64,000 bases of DNA from Onthophagus taurus (taxonomy: Eukaryota > Arthropoda > Insecta > Coleoptera > Scarabaeidae), in assembly GCF_036711975.1 (NCBI RefSeq), contig NC_091966.1, forward strand, positions 40,307,501 to 40,371,500, written 5' to 3'. Under the pieces are notes generated by a model. It did no database searches. It was not told the origin of the DNA and saw only the letters and a list, made by a program, of their open reading frames with translations. Position 1 is the first letter of the stretch; every line of letters starts with the position of its first letter. The position numbers and the translations under genes are program-made. This document shows, piece after piece, positions 56,401 through 64,000 of this stretch.

Positions 56401-59400
56401 ATATATTATAAGGTAGCCATGAACAAAACTATTTTTATTATTATCAGATTGTTAACTTACCTTTAATAAAACACATAACCATTCAACATAATTACTTTCA
56501 CTGTCAATAATGTTTGATAATATGCTTTTGTACATTGAGGATTTTTCTTCGTCTTGTTTTGATTCTCCTGATATATTACTTCCCTTTAAATTAGAAGATA
56601 TTTTAGTTATAAATCACGCTCTTGATGCAAATAATATTTACCTGACTAAATTTTCTTTTCGAAGCTGGAGTGGAAGATTCCAACGAGCTTGAACTATTAT
56701 ATTGGAAATCATCTCGTTCATTACGTAATTGATTTGGTCCTTCTTCGTCTTCGCTATCTTCATCATCACTATGATTGGTGCGATGTTTTTTCCTAAATAA
56801 TTTAGATTAACAAAAATTAAATAGACTTAATTATAAAAAAGAAATACTTTTTAAGACTAGAACAAAACATTTTCTTCTTATTAATTATTCGAGTTAAACA
56901 AAACCGTGAATAACATTTTTATTACGGAATTAATTTGTCCGTAAGGTGTGAAAGCAATCTTTTAAATGAAACGCGATAAATCCACAACGGTAGCTACATA
57001 AAATTTATCTTGATTTTGATAAGAAAATGCAGGAGTAAAACTCGCCAGATATGATATAATTTTGTGAGTTAAACAAATAAATGTAAAACGTTGAAATAAA
57101 GTAATCACTTAAAAAAAAATGTATTAATAATCAATTTTATGATTTGTTTTGTGTTTCTAATCGAAAATCAAATACAGATAAACGAGTAAAAATACGGGTT
57201 TAAATTGATTCGTGAATAAAAAAACGTCATGACGAAAAACTAATTAAATTAACTGTTGTCTATGTTTTAAAAGCATCAAAATATATTAACAATCTTTAAA
57301 TTTATTTAATTAATATTTAATATAAACATTTTATCGAATTCGTATTCCGAATAAATTAATATTGAACAATCTTATGTAATCAATGAATCAACTAGAGACG
57401 ATGTTTATGACCATGTTCTTCGTTTTCTAATACGCCTCATTGAACTATTCTCAGATTTTTTAAAGACTTATAGAATAATTATCCAGTTCCAAGAAAAAGA
57501 ATTGTCACGTAGAAGAAAGTTGGTAAAAAGATCTTGATCTTTTAATCCAAAGATATATAGAAAAATAGTTTCAGCCACTGCGAAGCAATCAAAACAAAAA
57601 TTGGAGAATATTAATGAGAACTTCATCAATAATTTCCTCCAATTTATTGATTTATCTCCAATTATCATTCAATTCCGACTCAGATTTCATTTTCTTTTCT
57701 ATAATACCTGTCAAATTGTTGTGAAGTTGGCAAAATTAACAGAGAGTTTTGTTTTATTATGTTTTGAAATAGATATGTCACACTGACGTTTGAGCTTTCG
57801 TAATTCAAAAAGAAAAAGAGCATAAAAAATGTTGTGGGTGTTTATTTGCCACTTATTTACCTAGACAAGATGTTTTGTTCTATTAAATTACTTTGTAACA
57901 CGTTTTTACAATAAATATGCACTTTGTTAAAATCGTATTTATCTAAAAATTTATTAGTATTTTAACCTCAACTATTTAGTTACTGAAAATGTTACTAAAA
58001 ATCAGGAAAACAACATAAATTTTATAACGGTCCTAGATAATACCAACAGAAACCCTAAAAAATTTACATTGACAAGTATTAGGTATAGAAAAAAAACGAA
58101 CTTATATATTTAAATTTTGATTTGGGCCACAATTTCCTTAGTTATGTCACGTTATGTTATTTGTTAATGTATTTAATACTTTAAAAAAGGAAGATATCTT
58201 TGAGGTTAGAAACGTTTCAGATTGACAGTTCAATTAAAACGAACATAACCTTACATATTATTATATGCTCGATTATAAAACATTGCTTTTGGAATGTTTT
58301 GGGTAATTTTTTTATAAAATATAACACATAATTAATGTATGTCCCATAACATTTATATACGTGTATTTACGTTAATGTCAAATTTCTTATTACGTTCTTA
58401 AACGCTCTGTAAGTTTGGTTATGTTTATCTAAAATTGCGTTTTTAGTTGTTCACCCTTTTATTTTTATATAATTAATAGTTTGGTAACCCAATTTGTAAG
58501 ATTTAATCAATATGTACATACATATTGATTAAATAATCTCATTTAACATTTACCTTTTTGCATTCCTATACAAAGTTTCGTCCCGGTTTAAAAAGCTGTA
58601 TAAATATCTCGAATCTGATTAATAACAACATTTTAGGAAAAGAAGGAAATTTGGATATTAAATTAATTTGGAGAGATTACAGCAGCTTTTTTAAACAATA
58701 AAACCATTTGTTTATTGATAATAATTAAAACTAAATATCAAAAAGAAAAATTGTTACCAACCTAAAACACCAAAATAACTGTGACACTTTTAGTAATTTT
58801 TTTATTTAACCAAACTAACCTCACTTTGACATGTCAAACATAAATTCTTCCTTTTTAACAATATTTTATCCAAGTCAGTGACATTCACGAATGTATTAAG
58901 TAGCTAATAACTTAAAAATAAACGTAACTCAACAATAAATGCAATACTTTGATATAGGGCTTAAAATTTCGTTTTTCAGTTAAGTTTCAATGTATACAGG
59001 TTTTTTTTTTATCAAAGATCGTTAATAATCTTTAAATTTATTAAATTAATATTTTAAATAAACATTTTATCGATTAATCGGAGACGGTGGACTATACTCG
59101 GATTTTTTAAAGACTTAAATAATAATTATCCAATTCCGCGAAAAAGAATTGTCATGTAGAAGAAATTGGGAAAAAGATGATCTTTTAATCCAAAGACACA
59201 TATATAAAAAAATAGTTTGGGCCACTGAGAAGCATTCATAAACAAAAATTGGAGAATATTAATGAGAACTTCATCAATAATTGATTTACCTCCAATTATC
59301 ATTCAATTCCGACTCAGATTCAACAACTCCGTGTTCTAAAAAAAAGCGTCTATAACAATTTCCTTAGTTATATCATGTTATTTGTTAATGTATTTAATAC

Positions 59401-61771
59401 TTTGAGAACGTAGATGTCTTTGAGGTTAGAAATTCTTCAGATTGACAGTTCAATTAAAACAAACATAACCTTACTTATTATTATATGCTCAATTATAAAA
59501 CATAGCTTTTGGAATGTTTTGGGTATTTTTTTTTATAAAATATAGCACATATAATTAATTTATAAATAAAATAAGCTATATTTTATTCATTAAACTCCCA
59601 TAAAATTTAGGTTAATGTCAAATTTCTTATTACGTCAAACGCTTTGTAAGTTAGGTTATGTTTAGCTAAAATTGCGTTTTTAATTGTTCACCTTTTTATT
59701 TTTATATAATTAATAGTTTAGTAACCCAATTTGAAAGATATTTATTAAATAATCACATTTATTGTATATTCACATTACATTTTTCAGAATGGACATGAAT
59801 TTAATCTGAATCATTAACACAATTTGTTTCTGAACCTTAATCATTAAAGTAAAAACAACTGGTGGTACATAAATTAATTTGGGGGGATGATGGTAACGCC
59901 TACAGCAGCTTTTTTAAACAATAAAAGTATTTGTTTATTGATAATAATGAAAACTAAATATCAAAAATAAAAATTGTTACCAACCCAAAACATCAAAATA
60001 ACTAACACTAACCAAACTAACCTCACTTTGACAAGTCAAACATAAATTCTTCCTTTTTAATGAGCAATATTTTATCCAAGTTAGTGACATTCACGAATGT
60101 ATTAAGTAGCTAATAACGTAAAAATAAACGTAAAGCAACAATAAATGCAATACTTTGATATAGGGCTTAAATTTTTTTTTTCAGTTAAGTTTCAACGTAT
60201 ACAAGTTTTACATCAGTTATTTGAAGCTGAAATTAGATTGATGCTGCAATTACATTAAAAACTGGATCAACTATGGACAAAGAAACTCAAAAATTAATTT
60301 CTAAGGAAAGTTGTGATGAAAAAATGTGCTTCAACGACTCATGCAGATTACATAATATTTAGCTGAAAAGAATCTGGCTTTCAGAGGATCTTCTGATAAA
60401 TTATTTACCTCAAATAAAGGGAAATTTCTAGGGCTCATACAATTATTGCCAAGGTTTGACCCTGTCATGAAGGAGCATGCCAAAAAATATCAACTTTGTG
60501 ACGTTCATGATAGGCTGAAGATACCTAAGCAAACGATCCTACGACGTCACACGAAGTGACAACATTTGCAGAATAACTGAAAGACTTTAACTTTATAATT
60601 ACTCTTGTAACATGGTACGATGTTCTTCTTTAAATCAATCTTGTGAGCAAAGCAAGTCAATCATTCAATATCGACTTCGTTCATATTACAGAAATGCTTA
60701 CAAAATTTAGTTCCTATTTGGAAAATTACAACGCTTATGCCTATAAAGAAAGATTTAGTCAACTTAAAGATTTTTCTGAAACTTGGCATTCTTTCTGACA
60801 TAAAAGAAAAGCAAGATAAAGAACAGCTGTTCAATCATTGTTGTGCACTGCAAAAAAGAACTAACATTCAACTGTAAATCGAATATTATATTATTTACTT
60901 ATTGTGTGATGAAATCTTGAGTCTGCAACATTAGTACCTAAAAGGCTACCCCTACTGAAGTCGTGAATTTGATCATAAAGTACTCACTTTAAGAGTTACT
61001 TTCAGCACCTGGGTATAATAGGCTGATTTAAACGTTGATTACAACATCAATTAACTTTTTCCCTTAATTTTTTAACCAAATATTTTTCAGATAAATAAAA
61101 AATAATACTTACTTTAAAAGAAAATATTCGATGTTAACGTAATTCGATGTTGGATCGGGGCTTTGTGGTTCTAAAGAAACCATACTTCTCAAAGCGTGAG
61201 GCGGCATCGGTAACGTGCTCGAATTATTGAACTCATCCATGCCAGAATCTATACTTTTAACCATCGAGGCGTCATCCGCAGCTACCATATCATAAAACGG
61301 CTCATCGCTCGGCGATAATTGTTCGGTTGATGATCGCATTGAACGCAATGATTCGATACTATTTGTTCTTGTGGAGCTTTGATCCGGGGGTGAAGATTGA
61401 CTATCTCTTATACGAGGTTTAATCGGAGGCCTATTTAAACAAAATAAATTAATTAAAAAAAATATTTAAGATTTAATTTAAAAGCTGAATTACTTTGGTG
61501 GTTTTATTGAAGATGTGGGTGAGGCAGAACTCCGATTTTCAACCGATTTAATCCCATTTACTTCGATTACAGTAACAAAACTGCTTGGGTCAACTAATTG
61601 CGGGGCAGTAGCCGTTGTCATATCGGACGAAACCGAACTCCGATTCGATTTATCCATTTTATCCATACTTGTTAACGTTTTCGACAGTTCCGTTACACAT
61701 TTGTTGACCGCGTTTTCAGTTTCTGGCGATTCTAAAGGCGGAGCGCTTGGTATAATCACATCCGACTTACG
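47414..61771 (-). CDS. BCR: BCR/ABR-type RhoGEF-RhoGAP
   Basis: A protein of at least 1021 residues regulating Rac/Rho GTPases at membranes and junctions. Exons: 61771-61494, 61430-61113, 56792-56642, 56583-56461, 55509-55003, 54950-54828, 54743-54555, 48955-48171, 48113-47974, 47916-47670, 47618-47414; all phases close. Order: Ser/Pro-rich N-terminal region with SAPPL and KPPIKPR, and SNYVNIEYF about residue 190; DH domain ([12 protein letters not shown] to [20 protein letters not shown]); PH ([31 protein letters not shown]); C2 ([27 protein letters not shown]); and RhoGAP with the arginine finger in [23 protein letters not shown] and [19 protein letters not shown] plus PH, C2 and RhoGAP occurs only in BCR/ABR. 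The start lies upstream; a candidate first coding exon is given separately. Introns of 4.3 and 5.6 kb carry transposons. Confidence 0.95.
49005..49404. other. BCR intron, non-coding
   Basis: Part of the 5.6-kb intron. Contains a CTCF-like AAAAGATGGCG word at 49311, related to a second at 49901 with its surroundings (TGACCTTGAA..TTG..TGTCAAAAGATGGCGT), so a diverged short duplication of about 590 bp spacing exists. Confidence 0.4.
49405..49550 (+). pseudogene. THAP zinc-finger exon remnant
   Basis: Reads [17 protein letters not shown], stop, [10 protein letters not shown], then after a frame change [12 protein letters not shown]: the start of a THAP domain (CxxxC, F-x-LFRxPR, then W..). It ends at a plausible donor TGTGAG then GTTAG. 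One stop and one frameshift in the A-run at about 49480. The rest of the zinc finger (CxxH) is not in this exon. Either a remnant of a P-element-like DNA transposon or of a THAP gene exon; lies in a BCR intron on the opposite strand. Confidence 0.6.
50160..50812 (+). pseudogene. LINE fragment, 5' piece of an interrupted copy
   Basis: Broken LINE coding pieces: [20 protein letters not shown] at 50168-50227 and GTDHGMVL just after (end of the endonuclease domain), [16 protein letters not shown] at about 50578-50625, and [20 protein letters not shown] at about 50752-50811, the part downstream of the reverse transcriptase. Much is deleted between them. It is interrupted at about 50812 by the TIR element and continues at 53389. 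Confidence 0.7.
50813..53387. mobile_element. Non-autonomous element with ~300-bp TIRs
   Basis: Ends AGGTGGTTCAAATTCGATG at 50812-50830 and its complement at about 53360-53381, inside possible GTAC flanks. The inverted ends continue for about 300 bp (through TAGATTTTGAAATATCATAA / GTAATATCTCAAAATCTAAA and TTTACAGGAAACTGTAAATT), the right one carrying an extra block of about 160 bp at 53155-53315. No transposase of its own recognised. It has split a LINE and has itself received a mariner. Contains a near-perfect 23-bp palindrome at 51469-51491. Confidence 0.7.
51622..52587 (+). mobile_element. Mariner-like element, internally deleted
   Basis: A 966-bp element with about 30-bp inverted ends (GGGTTTTCCAATAAGAGGTG at the left and its complement at the right) in a TA target. 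An ATG at 51736 opens a transposase frame: [20 protein letters not shown], the HTH region with [17 protein letters not shown], and the first catalytic Asp in [12 protein letters not shown], then [11 protein letters not shown] and [11 protein letters not shown]. After GAGATI at about 52395 roughly 110-120 codons are missing, including the second and third catalytic Asp, and the tail [12 protein letters not shown] is read out of frame. So it cannot encode active transposase, though its ends could be used by one. The frame before the deletion is open, suggesting a young copy. Confidence 0.85.
53388..53600 (+). pseudogene. LINE fragment, 3' piece of the interrupted copy
   Basis: Continues the LINE of 50160-50812: TRATLYGG-like, then [20 protein letters not shown] in broken frames and [10 protein letters not shown] at about 53570-53600. 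The match of QVQV at 50812 to QVTRAT here shows the two pieces were once one sequence. Confidence 0.65.
53601..54554. other. BCR intron, non-coding
   Basis: Remaining part of the 5.6-kb intron. A CTCF-like GCGCCATCTAGCGG word is at 53856. Nothing else recognised. Confidence 0.4.
55600..56450. repeat. Tandem duplication in BCR intron, ~410-bp unit
   Basis: Two direct copies, about 55600-56030 and 56031-56450, sharing GTCAATGTGACAC, AACTTCACAACAATTTGTCA, CGAAAATTAATTAATTTATG, AAAAAAGGAATTTGTTTACG, AGAAAGTCCTA and TTATAAGGTATATATTATAA. They fill the intron between exons 56583-56461 and 55509-55003. Confidence 0.8.
57285..60210. repeat. Large tandem duplication in BCR intron, 1.7 and 1.2 kb
   Basis: Copy 1 about 57285-59007, copy 2 about 59016-60210, direct orientation. 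Shared in order: AATCTTTAAATTTATT, TAAACATTTTATCGA, AATAATTATCCA, AATTGGAGAATATTAATGAG, ATTATCATTCAATTCCGACT, TTTGAGGTTAGAAA, GGAATGTTTTGGGTA, TTGTTTATTGATAATAAT, AATACTTTGATATAGGGCTT and TTCAGTTAAGTTTCAA. About 0.5 kb present in copy 1 (57700-58120) is missing from copy 2. Confidence 0.8.
60220..60900 (+). pseudogene. hAT-like transposase fragment (ZMYM1/DUF4371 type)
   Basis: Translated pieces in different frames: [13 protein letters not shown] at about 60274, [20 protein letters not shown] at about 60363-60422, [20 protein letters not shown] at about 60432-60490, and further on [20 protein letters not shown] at about 60681-60740 with [16 protein letters not shown]. These are typical of the hAT transposases related to ZMYM1. 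Several frame changes; no ends identified; dead. Confidence 0.7.
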
Positions 61772-62044
61772 CTTTAAATAAAAAATAAAAAGATTCACTT
61801 AAGTCAGATAATAACAAAACTTATGACTCATAGATAACGAAAATAACTGTTTAGATAACTAATGTTTACGGATGAACAGGAATTAATTTGAACGTAAATA
61901 CTTTAATAGAAACAACTAAACTCATCGATAGTAATAATAGGAATAAAAATAGTATGTACAGTTTTACGTATCCGTTCGGGACAAGATGTATCGGTAATTT
62001 ATAATTCATACCGTTGAGATTTTTAAATGAACCTCAACGCACAT
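61772..62044 (-). promoter_or_regulatory. Candidate BCR first coding exon and promoter
   Basis: A small GC-richer region at 61975-62100. On the minus strand, an ATG at 62044 opens MCVEVHLKIST, ending at 62012 in a donor CAACG then GTATGA; phase 0 matches the next exon at 61771 (RKSDVIIP). This would give a short BCR isoform start, but an 11-residue exon is weak evidence and the true first exon, including the vertebrate-type oligomerisation domain, may be right of the window. Confidence 0.3.
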
Positions 62045-62099
62045 ATACACGCACGCACGGAGTTGTTGTTACGTGAGGCCGATGCAAATCGTGTTATTT

Positions 62100-62959
62100 A
62101 ATGCGATGATAAAAAAAAAATTTAACAAAATTTAATGTGGAAAAGATTCATGAAGACCGCGTATAGAAACAGGTTTGCTGAGATTTCTCAATGTTTGCGA
62201 GTTGATAAAAGTGAAAAAAATATAGATTGTTATCTTGCTGTCAAATTTGTACAATAAATATAAAATTTACGATTTCGGATAAAAACAGGAAGCCACAAAC
62301 AATTAGACTAAAAATTAAATTGGGTATAAAAACACTCCATTGTGTAAAAAGTATAATTGCATAGAACAACTTAGAACATTGGAGGGGTTTAATAACCTGT
62401 TATTGTTGCTTTTGGAAGCATTTGCACGTAAATAAAACTCTATGAGAATCCAACACATGAATGGGGTTTCATTACGTGGCAGAGGCTCAACACAAGCCAA
62501 CCTAACTTAAGGCAAGGGATATGAGAGTAATTGGCAGCCAGTATTTCACATTTCCAAAACATGGTAAATCTCATCGCCACGCACAGCGCACAATATGGAC
62601 TAAGAATACTGCCAAGACTAAGGCAAAACTGCGAATTAACGATGCGAAAATAGAAATAGAATGAAATCCTAGAAATCCTGTCACGAATCGAGTAGGTCAG
62701 AAGGACGTTTATGTCTATGAAGACTCTCTTAATGATAATACACAGTACCGCTCAGAAGTATATGATAATTTGGTTTGCATAACGAGTGAATACAATTATA
62801 TTATATTCCAAAGGACACAATATATGCCAAAGCATAGAGGCGTGACAAATTTCTTTTGAAAATCGATGTCAAGCCTAGAAATAACTTTTATTTTAATATT
62901 TGGTTTTGCGTTATTTTCACGTGATATTTTCTGAAAGTTATGAAATATTATTCTTAAGA
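62100..62959. other. Intergenic or BCR intron; no clear gene
   Basis: AT-rich on the left. From about 62470 to 62760 composition is more even and looks like decayed transposon sequence, but I could not name a family. Confidence 0.35.
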
Positions 62960-63700
62960 ATGAGTAAAAAGAAAGGAGTTCGAGATTTGTCGGAATTGAC
63001 GCAGAAGGCCATCACATAGGGTGCTCGACAAGGATGCACACAGATGCAGCAGATTTCATCGATATTGAAGACGTGGAGGACTTGGATGCTTCGTGACGAA
63101 GAAGCTAAAATGATAGACCTCAAATCACCACTCGGCTGGAGGACAGGAAAGGCGCGATACTGTGCAGAGCTAACACACGGCTCACAACGGTGGACATTGG
63201 GGGAGAATTGTGCAGTTCTGCGCAGCGCCACCCGTCTACATCGACGGCTGAAGGATGCAGGACTCATTGGTCGACGTCCGGTAAAGAACCACTCGTTTCA
63301 GCTAAGAACAGGAAGGCGCACGTGGAGTAGGCGAACTGATGTGGTACCTGCTTCCCACGATGAAGCACGTCGGTGGTTCTGTCACGGTGTGGGGGTGCTT
63401 CAGCGCTGCTATCACCGGCCCTCTGGTTCGTATTGCGGGCATCATGGATCGCCAGAAGTACAGGGACTGTCTGTAAGATGACGTGCTTCCCTGGCCACGC
63501 AGAAATATGGGTCGGTGTTGGCTGTTTCAGCAAGACAATGATCCCAAGGACACATCCAGGAATGTCCAACTGGATCGCACAGCGTCGAGTGGTGGTAATG
63601 GACTGGTGCAGCCAGAGCCCGGATCTCAACACTGTGGGATACTCTTTACCGGCCCATACACGGTGATGCAAAACTGTCACATTTGCACGCAGAGCTAATG
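62960..63700 (+). pseudogene. Tc1-like transposon remnant
   Basis: From ATG at 62960 (MSKKKGVRDLSELTQKAIT, stop) through broken frames to WLFQQDNDPKDTSRNVQLDR at about 63519-63578 and VVVMDWCSQSPDLN at about 63592-63633: the second and third acidic catalytic blocks of a Tc1-type (DD34E) transposase, normally FQQDNDPKHTS and WPSQSPDLNPIE. Several stops and frameshifts. More GC-rich than its surroundings. Ends not identified; sequence to 64000 may still belong to it. Confidence 0.75.
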
Positions 63701-64000
63701 CACACGAGCAAATGTGATCGTCTATGTCTCAAAACTGACGACGCTGTCAGGTCTAGACATGGCACGATACGATCTGGTTGAGCTTGATTTTGCACGGCCC
63801 GCCGCGTGCAAGTTTGTACGTGTGGAGATAGTTCATGCCATTCTTCTCAGTTTTAAATTGATCTTCACAAGAGTAATATTAAAATTATTACGACATGGCT
63901 GTGCGTAAGCAAGAAGATGTTATGCGAGATTTTATAAGTGTTTATCAAAAAAATAGTTGTCTTTGGAAAGTGAAAAGTGCCGAATACATGGATCGAAATA
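63701..64000. other. Right edge, non-coding
   Basis: Follows the Tc1 remnant; may include its right end. No gene recognised. Confidence 0.35.

Overview
The window is insect nuclear DNA: very AT-rich, with short spliced introns (many of 50-110 bp), full insect-type versions of conserved animal genes, and a heavy load of small transposons and tandem repeats. A beetle is my best guess, but nothing here proves the order. No bacterial, organellar or viral segment was recognised.

Layout. 1-2.8 kb: 5' half of BTBD10 (minus; the rest lies left of the window). 4.8-5.8 kb: a beta-1,3-galactosyltransferase-like gene (minus), whose promoter may be a GC-rich island near 11 kb. 6.5-9.1 kb: inverted-repeat elements and a ~377-bp tandem array; 9.2-10 kb: a dead LINE. 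12.1-13.9 kb: CIAO2B (plus) convergent with LETMD1 (minus); LETMD1 is divergent from a DUF1295 steroid-reductase-like gene (15.2-16.7, plus). 19.5-21.1 kb: a sperm-leucylaminopeptidase-like gene that has lost metal ligands (minus). 22.1-23.7 kb: OXA1L (minus). 26.0-27.7 kb: ZC3H3 (minus). 28.0-29.1 kb: RpL14 (plus) with two related C/D snoRNAs in its introns. 29.8-31.6 kb: nibrin (NBN, plus). 31.7-33.9 kb: a ~190-bp satellite with higher-order structure. 34.1-35.8 kb: TMEM120 (minus). 36.5-37.6 kb: LINE and mariner debris. 38.3-43.7 kb: CNOT3 (plus), whose fifth coding intron holds a nearly perfect 414-bp inverted repeat. 47.4-61.8 kb or beyond: a BCR/ABR-type RhoGEF-RhoGAP gene (minus) with transposon-filled introns. 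62.5-64 kb: a decayed Tc1-like transposon.

Most genes are unrelated housekeeping genes acting in different compartments: mitochondrial inner membrane (OXA1L, LETMD1), cytosolic Fe-S assembly (CIAO2B), mRNA turnover and export (CNOT3, ZC3H3), DNA double-strand-break repair (NBN), ribosome and rRNA modification (RpL14 and its snoRNAs), Rac/Rho signalling (BCR). There is no operon-like logic. All coding models were read by eye: exon phases were checked and close without internal stops for each complete gene, and two introns (BTBD10, OXA1L) are best read as GC-AG.

Best candidates for something new: the 414-bp inverted repeat in the CNOT3 intron, built from two small TIR elements carrying paired hairpins with an 11-nt loop; the duplicated snoRNA pair in RpL14; the pseudo-enzymatic leucyl aminopeptidase; the triplicated promoter/first-exon unit of nibrin; and the nested transposons in the BCR intron.
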